A DNA stretch of 48,879 nt from Candidatus Melainabacteria bacterium RIFCSPHIGHO2_02_FULL_34_12 (GCA_001784555.1 MFRM01000021.1:1-48879); one strand, 5' to 3'. Positions 8,491-15,940 are shown, counted from the stretch's first letter. A program made the numbers and translations. The notes: a model not told the origin generated them from the sequence alone.

Positions 8491-9420
8491 ATGACAGTAA
8501 AAAATGAGATAAATACTGAAGCTGAATGCAGAGAATCTCTGAAAAAAGTTTGTAACCTGGCCTATCAAAAAGGACTGCTGTCAGGAACTGAAGGTAATTT
8601 AAGCTTTAAAATTAACGATGACCTGATCCTGGTAACACCCAGAAACAGTCATAAGGGCTTTATTGAAACATCTGATTTTGTAGTAGTAGATAAAGATGGA
8701 AACACTCTTTCTAACTGGAATAAAAAGCCTACCACTGAACTTTCTCTTCACATTGAAGCATATAAAAAAAGACCTGATATAAAAGCTGTCGTACATGCAC
8801 ATCCTACTACTGTAGTGTCGTTTAGTGTTGCCGGAATTGACTTTAATGTGCCTGCTATACCTGAAATAATTGTTCTGCTTGGAGAGGTTCCCACAGTGCC
8901 TTACCGTGAACCAGGCACCACGAAACTGGGTGAATTAATAAGTGTTTATCTGGAAAAACATGATGCTGTAATTATGGACCATCACGGAGCAGTAACAGTT
9001 GGAAGTGATATTTTTAATGCATATCATAAAATGGAATCACTTGAACATGCAGCTAAAATAATGTATTTTGCTCATACTTTAGGAGAAATAAAAGCTCTTG
9101 AGGATAAGGATGTTGAAGAACTTGTAAAACAAAGACACAGAATATACGGAGAAGAAATTGAACTTCGTGAAGGCTCAAAACTTTTTCAGGTAAGAAAAGA
9201 AACTTTTAATCTAAAAAATGTATTTAAAAAACTAACAGAAAGTAATTCACCTGTATTTCAAAGGATTTTAAATTTGGTTAATGATATCGTCCTTTTAGCC
9301 GTTTCTCAAACCACTTATTCACAAAAATTATCCAGCGAAGAAAGAGAAGCACTCTCAAGAGAACTAACTGCTTCCATCTTAAGCATGATTTTGGGCAAAT
9401 TTGCAAAAAAAATGACATGA
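8491..9420 (+). CDS. Class II aldolase/adducin-family protein with C-terminal extension
   Basis: Residues 10-200 match the class II aldolase fold: the glycine-rich SGTEGNLSFKI, the zinc-ligand HAHPTTVVS and a later DHHGAVTVG. Relatives cleave sugar phosphates such as fuculose-1-phosphate or act as sugar-phosphate dehydratases or epimerases. The exact substrate is not visible. About 100 C-terminal residues beyond the domain are helical and not recognised. No strong Shine-Dalgarno precedes the ATG. It is followed by a repeat element rather than by a gene of sugar metabolism. Confidence 0.8.
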   Translation: MTVKNEINTEAECRESLKKVCNLAYQKGLLSGTEGNLSFKINDDLILVTPRNSHKGFIETSDFVVVDKDGNTLSNWNKKPTTELSLHIEAYKKRPDIKAVVHAHPTTVVSFSVAGIDFNVPAIPEIIVLLGEVPTVPYREPGTTKLGELISVYLEKHDAVIMDHHGAVTVGSDIFNAYHKMESLEHAAKIMYFAHTLGEIKALEDKDVEELVKQRHRIYGEEIELREGSKLFQVRKETFNLKNVFKKLTESNSPVFQRILNLVNDIVLLAVSQTTYSQKLSSEEREALSRELTASILSMILGKFAKKMT

Positions 9421-9422
9421 AA

Positions 9423-9501
9423 TGTCACTGCGAGGAACGATAGTGACGAAGCAGTCTCAAGTAGGATTGCTTTGCCCACTTTAGATGGGCTCGCAATGAC
9501 A
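9423..9501. repeat. Inverted-repeat element, TGTCATTGCGAG family
   Basis: TGTCACTGCGAG at 9423-9434 pairs with CTCGCAATGACA at 9490-9501 with one mismatch; the 79-base unit has an irregular hairpin interior. A longer copy of the same family lies inside queA at 45083-45180. Such elements are common and often intergenic. Here it separates the aldolase-like gene from hemA and could act as a terminator. Confidence 0.8.
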
Positions 9502-9568
9502 GAATTACACAAGTTACAATTACTTTACGTCATAATATACAGATTTGATAAAATCAAAAATAGAAATT

Positions 9569-10897
9569 ATGATTCAGGATCTAAGAGAAGAAAAATTATT
9601 TAATGAACAAATCAGCAAAATTATTGCGAAAAAAGAGCTTGTACATGAACAGATAAAAAATCTTTATTTATTTACAGTAAATCATAAGACTGCTCCTGTT
9701 GCCATAAGAGAAAAATTTTCAATTCCTGAATATTCTCTTACTGAAGCAAATCAAAAATTAAAAAATTACAAGTCGTTAAAATCATTCTTTATTTTAAGTA
9801 CCTGCAACAGAACTGAAATTTATTTTAAGTCAGAAAATGAAGAGAAAGGCTTAAATGAAATTTGTCATTTTTTTATTTCATATTTGGGACTTGAAAAAAA
9901 AATAATAGAAGAATACAGCACGATAATTACTGGGTGTGAAATGCTTGAACATGCATTTAAAGTTGCCAGTGGATTAGACAGTTTGGTAATCGGGGAAAGT
10001 CAGGTTTTATCTCAGGTAAAAACAGCCTATTCAATTGCTCAGAAGGAACATACTCTTGATAATATTCTTGAATTAATATTTCAGAATTCCATTAAATGTG
10101 CAAAAAGAATTCATAAAGAAACAAATCTTTCAAAAAACTGCCAGTCCATAAGCTCTGCTGCCATTGACCTGGCAGATAACGTTGCCGGGCCGCTTAAAAC
10201 AAAAAGCATTATGGTCCTGGGTGCAGGAAAGATGGCAGAGCTTGCACTAGAACATATTATAAAAAAAGGCGGTTCAAAAGAAACTATTGTTTTAAACAGA
10301 TCGCCTCATAGAGTCATTGAGTTTTCAGACAAATATAAAACAGATAAATCAATTCCATTTGAAAGTGTTTACGAGGCAATGAATGATGTAGACATAGTTA
10401 TTGCTGCTACAGGTGCACCACATGCCATTATATTTGCTGACCAATTTAACAAAGTAAGGAAAGATCCAGCCAGAGAATTATTTATATTTGATATTTCAAT
10501 GCCCAGAAACATCGATGCAGAATTCACAAAAACAAAAAATGTAAATCTCATGGATATTGACAGCCTGCAACATATTTATAATAAAACTGTCGAGTCAAGC
10601 AATGAAGATCTAAAGAACGCTGAAAAAATAATCTCAGAAAATACAAATGAGCTTTATATTGAGTTGTCTAAAACTTCAATTCAAAATTTAATTAAAGAAT
10701 TAAAAGAAAAAACAGAAAAAATAAGGAGTGAAAAATTATTAAAATTAACCTCTAATAAAAATTCTTTTACAAAAGATGAGGTGGATTACATTACACAAAA
10801 TATAATTAGCACCATTCTTCATACCCCTATTAAAAATTTAAAAGCTGCTAACAAAGAAGAAAAAATTCAGATTTTAAAGGATCTGTTTGAAATATAA
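9569..10897 (+). CDS. hemA: Glutamyl-tRNA reductase
   Basis: The first committed enzyme of C5-pathway tetrapyrrole synthesis, reducing glutamyl-tRNA to glutamate-1-semialdehyde. Visible hallmarks are VNHKTAPVAIRE near the N-terminus, the catalytic cysteine in STCNRTEIYF, GLDSLVIGESQVLSQVK and the NADPH-binding MVLGAGKMAELAL. The frame is open from a TTG at 9545, but the ATG at 9569 is more likely. Even so, about 32 residues precede the usual N-terminus. It heads a haem block with hemC, cobA-hemD and hemB. hemL, the next enzyme, is absent from the window. Confidence 0.95.
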   Translation: MIQDLREEKLFNEQISKIIAKKELVHEQIKNLYLFTVNHKTAPVAIREKFSIPEYSLTEANQKLKNYKSLKSFFILSTCNRTEIYFKSENEEKGLNEICHFFISYLGLEKKIIEEYSTIITGCEMLEHAFKVASGLDSLVIGESQVLSQVKTAYSIAQKEHTLDNILELIFQNSIKCAKRIHKETNLSKNCQSISSAAIDLADNVAGPLKTKSIMVLGAGKMAELALEHIIKKGGSKETIVLNRSPHRVIEFSDKYKTDKSIPFESVYEAMNDVDIVIAATGAPHAIIFADQFNKVRKDPARELFIFDISMPRNIDAEFTKTKNVNLMDIDSLQHIYNKTVESSNEDLKNAEKIISENTNELYIELSKTSIQNLIKELKEKTEKIRSEKLLKLTSNKNSFTKDEVDYITQNIISTILHTPIKNLKAANKEEKIQILKDLFEI

Positions 10898-10906
10898 GGG
10901 ATTTAT

Positions 10907-11266
10907 ATGCTGATTAAAGATTTAAAAGACTGCAAAGAAATTCTTGCAGGAGATAAAACTATACTTAGAGAGCTTTTGCATCCAGATAAGGAAAATATTA
11001 AACTACGTTACAGTCTTGCACATGCCATTGTAAAAGCTGGTGATAAATCTACTCCTCATAAATTAAAAACCTCAGAAGTTTACTATATTCTCGAGGGTGA
11101 AGGAATAATGCATATAAACAATGAATCAGAAAAAGTTAAATCAGCTCAGGTAATATATATCCCTCCTGAATCGATGCAATACATTGAAAATACAGGGAAA
11201 TCTGATTTAAAGTTTTTATGCATTGTAGATCCGGCATGGAAAAAAGAAGATGAAATAATTATTTAA
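10907..11266 (+). CDS. Cupin-domain protein, 119 aa
   Basis: A single small cupin barrel covers most of the protein. The first cupin motif reads as HKLKTSEVYYILEGEG (residues about 47-62), followed by a turn and IYIPPESMQYIENTG. The second metal-ligand histidine is replaced (PPESMQY), so metal binding may be altered. AAGGGA sits five bases before the ATG, and the gene starts nine bases after hemA, so the two are probably co-transcribed. A role in haem synthesis is possible from position only. Confidence 0.78.
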   Translation: MLIKDLKDCKEILAGDKTILRELLHPDKENIKLRYSLAHAIVKAGDKSTPHKLKTSEVYYILEGEGIMHINNESEKVKSAQVIYIPPESMQYIENTGKSDLKFLCIVDPAWKKEDEIII

Positions 11267-11372
11267 TTTTACTTACTCTTCCTTTTTTATCAACCATATA
11301 ACAAGTAAAAAAAATAGAACCAGCAAATATTCCTGAAACAAAAACAGTAACTAATATTTCTAAAACACTCAT
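11259..11372 (-). CDS. Small single-pass membrane peptide, 37 aa (cassette 1, second gene)
   Basis: The reverse-strand frame from ATG at 11372 encodes MSVLEILVTVFVSG followed by a hydrophobic helix and a lysine-rich tail, GRVSKIK. It starts ten bases after the 69-residue gene upstream and overlaps the cupin 3' end by eight bases. A similar pair, in the same order, lies at 15429-15754, where the second gene is also a roughly 35-residue one-helix peptide with a lysine-rich tail. The parallel order is the main evidence that it is real. Confidence 0.55.
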   Translation of the reverse strand: MSVLEILVTVFVSGIFAGSIFFTCYMVDKKGRVSKIK

Positions 11373-11382
11373 TTTCTTTCTT

Positions 11383-11592
11383 TCAATCCAATCCTTCAAA
11401 ACCTTTTATAAGTAACAATATACCACATATTAAAAGGAAAATAGATATTACTAATACAATGAAAAATCTAATTGTCAGAGCAATCGGTTCTAAATCAAGG
11501 AGTTTTAAAATTAATCTGCCAAACGGTGTTGCAAATGCAAAACCACTTATTTGAAATAATTGTGCTCTATATTTCTGGAACTCACTTATCAT
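11383..11592 (-). CDS. Small membrane protein, 69 aa (cassette 1, first gene)
   Basis: Family not recognised. The N-terminal part, EFQKYRAQLFQISGFAFATPFGRLILK, is followed by one or two hydrophobic helices ending KGFEGLD. It is clearly related to the protein at 15429-15659: QKYRAQLFQISGFAFATPFG aligns with QEYQARFFQVIGLGFMTPIG, and the C-termini KGFE and KGME match. A TGTAACC palindrome lies 47 bases upstream of its start, between it and the divergent hemC. Position inside the haem block suggests a haem or respiratory role, which is inference. Confidence 0.72.
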   Translation of the reverse strand: MISEFQKYRAQLFQISGFAFATPFGRLILKLLDLEPIALTIRFFIVLVISIFLLICGILLLIKGFEGLD

Positions 11593-11637
11593 ACAGCTTT
11601 TATTAAAAATTAAATTCGCTCTAAAAGCAATACCTAA

Positions 11638-11656
11638 ATGTAACCTTGGGTTACAT
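11638..11656. promoter_or_regulatory. Perfect palindrome ATGTAACC-TTG-GGTTACAT, candidate operator
   Basis: Eight-base arms with a three-base centre, in the gap between divergent hemC (start 50 bases away) and the small-membrane-protein cassette (start 46 bases away). A degenerate copy occurs at 15346-15364, about the same distance upstream of the related cassette. This recurrence suggests a transcription-factor site. It is not an exact match to the FNR (TTGAT-N4-ATCAA) or NtcA (GTA-N8-TAC) consensus, having GTA-N9-TAC. The cognate regulator is not identifiable here. Confidence 0.6.
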
Positions 11657-11705
11657 GAGTTGATTAATTTTTTTTAATCTTGGTAAACTAGTTCTCTAAT
11701 CATTC

Positions 11706-12701
11706 ATGAATTCAAATAAATCAAAACTAATTATCGGCACTCGTTCAAGCAAACTGGCTCTTTGGCAGACTAATTTTGTTAAAGAAAATCTGGAAAAATT
11801 CTTTCCCGATATTGAAGTAACCATAAAAGAAATAAAAACCAAAGGTGACCAAATAACTGACATATCCCTTTCTAAAATAGAAGGCAAAGGGTTTTTTACA
11901 AAAGAAATTGAAGATGCTCTTTTAAATAATGAGATTGATCTGGCAGTACACAGCTTAAAAGATTTACCTACTAAACTGCCTGGAGGTTTAAAGATTTCTG
12001 CTGTATTAAACAGAGAAGACCCATGCGACGTACTTATTTTGAGAAACGAACCGGCGTATCGGCGTATCGGCGAGACAGCGAAAAGAGCTTTTAACAATTT
12101 AAAAGAAGGTTCAAAGGTTGGAACTTCAAGTCTAAGAAGGATTTCACAGCTAAAAGCAATCAGAGATGATTTAGAATATTTGGAGCTTAGAGGAAATGTA
12201 GACACAAGAATTCGAAAATTACAAGAAGGACAATATGACGCTATTGTCCTTGCATATGCTGGGGTAAAAAGGTTAGGATTTGAAAATTTAATTTCTGAAA
12301 AATTTAATCCCAAAGAAATCTTACCTGCAGTTTGTCAGGGAATATTAGCAATTGAAAGTAGAGAGAATGATAATGATACAGAAAGTACAATTATGAAATT
12401 AAATGATGAAAAAGCTTATTTGATTTCAATTGCAGAAAGAGAATTTCTAAGCACCTTGCAAGGAGGATGCCAGATACCAGTAGGTGCATATTCTGAGATA
12501 ATTGAAAATAAAATTACGCTTTATGGAGTAATTGCAAGTTTAGACGGAAAAAAAATTATTAGGGATAAAATTACAGGAAATTTAAATGAGGCAAAAGAAA
12601 TTGGAATTAAATTAGCACAGATGTTATTACAAAATGGGGGTAGAAAAATCCTTGAAAATATAATGCCTATAAGGCAAAACACGTCTTTATTTAACGTATG
12701 A
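11706..12701 (+). CDS. hemC: Hydroxymethylbilane synthase (porphobilinogen deaminase)
   Basis: Polymerises four porphobilinogens into hydroxymethylbilane. The family motifs are clear: IIGTRSSKLALWQT at the N-terminus, HSLKDLPTKLP, VGTSSLRR, and the dipyrromethane-anchoring cysteine in LQGGCQIPVGAY. Between NREDPCDVLILR and KVGTSSLRR there are about a dozen extra residues (EPAYRRIGETAKR) encoded by an octamer array, at a position where the E. coli enzyme has a short loop. It starts 50 bases from the palindromic candidate operator and is followed after 12 bases by cobA-hemD. Confidence 0.96.
   Translation: MNSNKSKLIIGTRSSKLALWQTNFVKENLEKFFPDIEVTIKEIKTKGDQITDISLSKIEGKGFFTKEIEDALLNNEIDLAVHSLKDLPTKLPGGLKISAVLNREDPCDVLILRNEPAYRRIGETAKRAFNNLKEGSKVGTSSLRRISQLKAIRDDLEYLELRGNVDTRIRKLQEGQYDAIVLAYAGVKRLGFENLISEKFNPKEILPAVCQGILAIESRENDNDTESTIMKLNDEKAYLISIAEREFLSTLQGGCQIPVGAYSEIIENKITLYGVIASLDGKKIIRDKITGNLNEAKEIGIKLAQMLLQNGGRKILENIMPIRQNTSLFNV
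12047..12078 (+). repeat. Tandem octamer array inside hemC
   Basis: Units CGAACCGG (12047), CGTATCGG (12055), CGTATCGG (12063) and CGAGACAG (12071). Both main unit types of the family, CGAACCGG and CGTATCGG, occur in one array. It encodes EPAYRRIGETA in frame within hemC. Confidence 0.9.
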
Positions 12702-12713
12702 TATTGTTTTCTT

Positions 12714-14273
12714 ATGAAAGATTTAGCAGAAAAACCAATCGTCTATATCACTGGTGCAGGGCCGGGAGACCCAGATTTACTGACTCTAAAGGCCAAAGAA
12801 ATTATTGAAAAAGCAGATATAATCGCTTATGATAATTTGGTTTCAAAAGAAATTCTTGATCTTTCTGCTTTTTTAAACCCTAAGGTTAAATTAATTTACG
12901 TAGGTAAGGTCGGTGGAGAACATGATAAGTCCATTAATCAAGAACAAATAAATAATCTTCTGTTTGAACTTACAAAAGATTACAAAATAATTTGCCGTCT
13001 GAAAGGCGGAGATCCGAATATTTTCGGGCGAGGCGGAGAAGAAGCAATTTTCTTAAAGGAAAATAATATTAACTTTGAATTTATCCCTGGGGTTTCCAGC
13101 ATCACTGCAGTACCAGCATATGCTGGCATTCCGCTTACTCACAGAGACTGTACCAGCTCATTTACTGTAATTACTGCTCATGAAGATCCATCAAATCCTG
13201 AAAATACAATTAACTGGGAAAGTTTTGACGCCTTAAAAAGCACTCTTGTACTTTTAATGGGTATTAAAAATCTTCCTAAAATTGCAGAAAAATTAATTTC
13301 ACTGGGCAGATCAAAAGAAACACCAGTAGCTATTATTTACTGGGGTACCACACACCAGCAAAAAACCATAATTACAAAGCTGACAAATGTAATCGAAGAC
13401 ATTGCAAAAAATGAAGTGAAAGCACCTTCAGTAATTGTTATAGGAGAAGTAGTAAATTACAGAGAAATATTAAACTGGTTTGAGACTAAATCACTCTTTG
13501 GGAAAAAAGTTCTTATTACCAGATCAAAAGAACAATCATTTTCTTTTGTTTCAAAATTATTGAAATCAGGAGTAAAACCAGTTCTCTGTCCTATAGTAAG
13601 TTACGAGCCTGTTGAAAAAGAAGTTTTCAATAAAAACATAATAAATAATCTCTCGGGTTTTGACTGGGTATTTTTTAATAGTCAAAATGCTGTAAAATTC
13701 TTTTTTGAGATTTTAAATAAAAATTGTTATGACTCACGTGCCTTATCAAAATGCCAAATAGCAGCAGTGGGTTATAAAACAAAATCAGAATTAGAAAAAT
13801 ATAATATAAAAGCTGATTTCATACCAAAACGATTTTCTTTTGAAGCTTTAATAAATGAATTAACTGAGATAGAGAAACTGCAAAATAAAAAGATATTATT
13901 ACCAACACAGGCAGGGGCACGCCATGGCATGCCCCAACAAGACATAACCGAATGGCCTATCTATACAGCAAATTTCATCAGGAATCTTGACACTGAAACG
14001 ATAAATAAAATCCAAGAAGGCATGGATATTCTTACATTTTTTAGTTCAAATACAGTAAGCCATTTTGCAAAATTAATTGAACAACATAATCTAAATAATC
14101 ACATTAAAAACTCAAAAATTGCAGTAATCGGGGATGAAACAGCAAAAATTACAAAAGAACTGTTTAGCAAGGTTGATATAATTGCAGAACCATTTACAGA
14201 AGATGGTTTGATAAAAAGCATGGAAAGGTATTTCAAATGCAATGTCATTCCCGCGAAAGCGGGAATCCAGTAA
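12714..14273 (+). CDS. cobA-hemD: Uroporphyrinogen-III C-methyltransferase / uroporphyrinogen-III synthase fusion
   Basis: The N-terminal half (about residues 8-245) is an SAM-dependent uroporphyrinogen-III methyltransferase, with VYITGAGPGDPDLLTLKA and RLKGGDPNIFGRGGEEA. The C-terminal half (about 260-510) is HemD-like, starting KKVLITRSKEQS and continuing FFNSQNAVKFF and VAAVGYKT-like segments. Such fusions are known and direct hydroxymethylbilane to both haem and sirohaem or corrinoids. A palindrome at 13914-13935 encodes QAGARHGMPQQ in the HemD half. The last ten codons (NVIPAKAGIQ) come from an inverted-repeat element that supplies the stop. HemD sequences are poorly conserved, so activity is likely but unproven. 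Confidence 0.92.
   Translation: MKDLAEKPIVYITGAGPGDPDLLTLKAKEIIEKADIIAYDNLVSKEILDLSAFLNPKVKLIYVGKVGGEHDKSINQEQINNLLFELTKDYKIICRLKGGDPNIFGRGGEEAIFLKENNINFEFIPGVSSITAVPAYAGIPLTHRDCTSSFTVITAHEDPSNPENTINWESFDALKSTLVLLMGIKNLPKIAEKLISLGRSKETPVAIIYWGTTHQQKTIITKLTNVIEDIAKNEVKAPSVIVIGEVVNYREILNWFETKSLFGKKVLITRSKEQSFSFVSKLLKSGVKPVLCPIVSYEPVEKEVFNKNIINNLSGFDWVFFNSQNAVKFFFEILNKNCYDSRALSKCQIAAVGYKTKSELEKYNIKADFIPKRFSFEALINELTEIEKLQNKKILLPTQAGARHGMPQQDITEWPIYTANFIRNLDTETINKIQEGMDILTFFSSNTVSHFAKLIEQHNLNNHIKNSKIAVIGDETAKITKELFSKVDIIAEPFTEDGLIKSMERYFKCNVIPAKAGIQ
13914..13935. repeat. Palindromic element inside the hemD half
   Basis: GGGGCACGCC-ATGGCATGCCCC reads almost as its own reverse complement around a central CCATGG, with one mismatched pair. 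It is more GC-rich than its surroundings and lies within the coding sequence, in frame. The encoded segment is shorter than the usual HemD segment between the ILLP strand and the PIY strand, so it looks like a replacement rather than a clean insertion. Confidence 0.65.
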
Positions 14274-14322
14274 AATGTTTGATGTCAATCTCTGGATTCC
14301 CAATCAAGTTGGGAATGACATT
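14241..14322. repeat. Inverted-repeat element of the GTCATTCCCGCGAAAGCGGGAAT type
   Basis: Left arm 14241-14270 and right arm 14292-14322 are complementary at the ends (AATGTCATTCCC with GGGAATGACATT) and at the inner CTGGATTCC. Each arm also has its own internal hairpin. The left arm supplies the last codons and, directly after them, the stop of cobA-hemD. This repeat type is widespread in bacteria, and its translation NVIPAKAGIQ is often seen at protein ends. Confidence 0.85.
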
Positions 14323-14338
14323 AAAAAGTAAATAAACT

Positions 14339-15328
14339 ATGCAAAGCATTAATATAAAATCTCGCCCACGCCGCCTTCGTAAAAATGAGATTGTTAGAAA
14401 TCTGGTCCAGGAGACAATCCTATCTCCTGCTCAGTTCATCGCTCCAGTCTTTATTCATGAAGGGAAAGAACCCGAGATAAAAATAAATTCAATGCCTGGT
14501 ATTTTTCAATTTTCCATTGATAGGGCTCTTAAGCATATTGAAGAACTTAAAAACAATAGAATTAACTCAATACTTATCTTTGGAATTCCAAATGAAAAAG
14601 ATAATGAAGCCAGCTCAGCATGGGATGAAAATGGAATTATACAAAAAGCAAATAAAAAAATTAAAGAACATTTCCCGGATATATTGTTAGTTAATGATAC
14701 CTGCCTCTGTGAATATATGGCTCATGGTCATTGTGGAATTGTACTTGAAAAAGATATTTTAAATGATCCCACCCTGGATATATTACAAAAAACAGCAGTA
14801 TCCCAAGCAGCTTCGGGAGCAGACATTATCGCACCTTCAGGAATGATGGATGGTATGGTAAGTGCTATAAGATCTGCACTGGATCAAAATGGATTTCAGG
14901 ACACAGCTATTATAAGCTATGCAGTAAAATATGCCAGCTCATTTTACGGACCATTTCGTGAAGCAGCAGAATCCACTCCGCAATTTGGCGACAGAAAATC
15001 TTATCAAATGAATCCAGGGAATAAAAAAGAAGCTATTCGCGAAGCACTTACAGATGAAAAAGAAGGCGCAGACATAATAATGATAAAACCTGCAATGCCA
15101 TATCTGGACATTATTTTAGCCGTGAAAGATAAAGTTAATCTGCCAGTTGCAGCCTACAATGTCTCAGGAGAATACTCAATGATAAAAGCAGCTAGCCAAA
15201 ACGGCTGGCTGGATGAAAACAAGGCTGCTTATGAAATGCTTACATCGATTAAACGTGCAGGTGCTGACATTATAATTAGTTACTTTGCAAAGGATCTGCT
15301 TAAATTATTAAAATCTTTTGAAGATTAA
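14339..15328 (+). CDS. hemB: Delta-aminolevulinic acid dehydratase (porphobilinogen synthase)
   Basis: Condenses two 5-aminolevulinates to porphobilinogen. It has the zinc-type cysteine cluster in NDTCLCEYMAHGHCG and the two active-site lysines, one in SYAVKYASSFYGPFREAA and the Schiff-base lysine in DIIMIKPAMPYLDII. Length (329 aa) and N-terminus (RPRRLRKNEIVRNLVQET) are normal. It follows cobA-hemD by 65 bases that hold the right arm of a repeat. No octamer array is present, unlike hemC. Confidence 0.97.
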   Translation: MQSINIKSRPRRLRKNEIVRNLVQETILSPAQFIAPVFIHEGKEPEIKINSMPGIFQFSIDRALKHIEELKNNRINSILIFGIPNEKDNEASSAWDENGIIQKANKKIKEHFPDILLVNDTCLCEYMAHGHCGIVLEKDILNDPTLDILQKTAVSQAASGADIIAPSGMMDGMVSAIRSALDQNGFQDTAIISYAVKYASSFYGPFREAAESTPQFGDRKSYQMNPGNKKEAIREALTDEKEGADIIMIKPAMPYLDIILAVKDKVNLPVAAYNVSGEYSMIKAASQNGWLDENKAAYEMLTSIKRAGADIIISYFAKDLLKLLKSFED

Positions 15329-15345
15329 AAATTTTTTATCGTTTA

Positions 15346-15364
15346 ATGTAACCCTAGGTATCAT
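15346..15364. promoter_or_regulatory. Degenerate copy of the TGTAACC palindrome, candidate operator
   Basis: ATGTAACC-CTA-GGTATCAT has the same 8-3-8 layout as the perfect site at 11638-11656, with two mismatched positions between the arms. It lies 65 bases upstream of the ATG at 15429, matching the placement of the first site upstream of the related cassette. Confidence 0.45.
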
Positions 15365-15428
15365 TCTTATAAAAGAAGTACAAATTAAGCCATTGAATTT
15401 TACTTATTTATTTAGTAATCTGTCTGAT

Positions 15429-15659
15429 ATGGTTACTAAGCAGCAAGAATATCAAGCAAGATTCTTTCAAGTAATTGGACTTGGTTTTATGACACCAATT
15501 GGAAATTTGTTTTTAAAGATTCCTGATATAGAGCTTGCAGATGTTGACTTAAAAGTACTAATTTATATGGTAGTTTCAATATTATTAGTCTTTCTAGGTA
15601 TAATACTAAATATAAAGGGTATGGAGTATTTAGAAGAAAGAGATAGAAGATGGACCTAA
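15429..15659 (+). CDS. Small membrane protein, 76 aa (cassette 2, first gene)
   Basis: Paralogue of the protein encoded at 11383-11592. It opens MVTKQQEYQARFFQVIGLGFMTPIG, has a hydrophobic stretch (IYMVVSILLVFLGIILNI) and ends with a charged tail, EERDRRWT. The frame is open further upstream, but the ATG at 15429 aligns with the paralogue's start and leaves the upstream palindrome noncoding. It overlaps the next small gene by ten bases. Family not recognised; its neighbours suggest haem or terminal-oxidase biogenesis. Confidence 0.72.
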   Translation: MVTKQQEYQARFFQVIGLGFMTPIGNLFLKIPDIELADVDLKVLIYMVVSILLVFLGIILNIKGMEYLEERDRRWT

Positions 15660-15754
15660 CAATAATTTATATGCTGGTTCTTACTGTAGCAATTCTTTCT
15701 GCTGTAGGATATGGTGTTTACAAAATAGGGAACTACAAACCAAAATCAAAGTAA
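15650..15754 (+). CDS. Small single-pass membrane peptide, 34 aa (cassette 2, second gene)
   Basis: ATG at 15650, overlapping the preceding gene by ten bases. The product begins MDLTIIYMLVLTVAILS, continues as one hydrophobic helix and ends with a lysine-rich tail (NYKPKSK). Size and topology parallel the 37-residue peptide of cassette 1. CcoQ/FixQ-type oxidase subunits have similar size and topology, but I see no diagnostic match. Six bases separate it from the CcoS-like gene. Confidence 0.55.
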   Translation: MDLTIIYMLVLTVAILSAVGYGVYKIGNYKPKSK

Positions 15755-15760
15755 AAACTT

Positions 15761-15940
15761 ATGTGCCCAAATTGTTTATTAAATCAGATTGGAATTGGAC
15801 CTGCATATTACGGAGCTTTCACAATATGCATTTTATTTGCTATTGTTGCATTAGCATTATATGTTTGGGGTAAAAAATCAGGTGAATTTACCGGTGATTC
15901 TGAAGAAGCTAAATATTCGGTATTTGACGAAAAAAAGTAA
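15761..15940 (+). CDS. CcoS/FixS-like cbb3-type oxidase maturation peptide, 59 aa
   Basis: One transmembrane helix is followed by YVWGKKSGEFTGDSEEAKY and SVFDEKK. This closely follows the CcoS pattern of a tryptophan at the helix end, then SGQFDD, an acidic stretch, an alanine and a final DD/DE. CcoS is needed for copper or haem assembly of cbb3 cytochrome oxidase. The N-terminus here carries an unusual CPNC motif before the helix. No cbb3 structural genes (ccoNOP) are in the window, so the call rests on the C-terminal signature and the haem context. Confidence 0.62.
   Translation: MCPNCLLNQIGIGPAYYGAFTICILFAIVALALYVWGKKSGEFTGDSEEAKYSVFDEKK

Noticed and set aside
11638-11656. The TGTAACC palindrome as an FNR or NtcA site
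   Set aside because: It lacks the TTGAT-N4-ATCAA core of FNR, and its GTA and TAC are nine rather than eight bases apart as NtcA requires.
11696-12313. Long reverse-strand open frame (about 205 codons) opposite hemC
   Set aside because: It lies wholly antisense to a confidently identified hemC, with no family resemblance, no ribosome binding site and a composition expected of a shadow.
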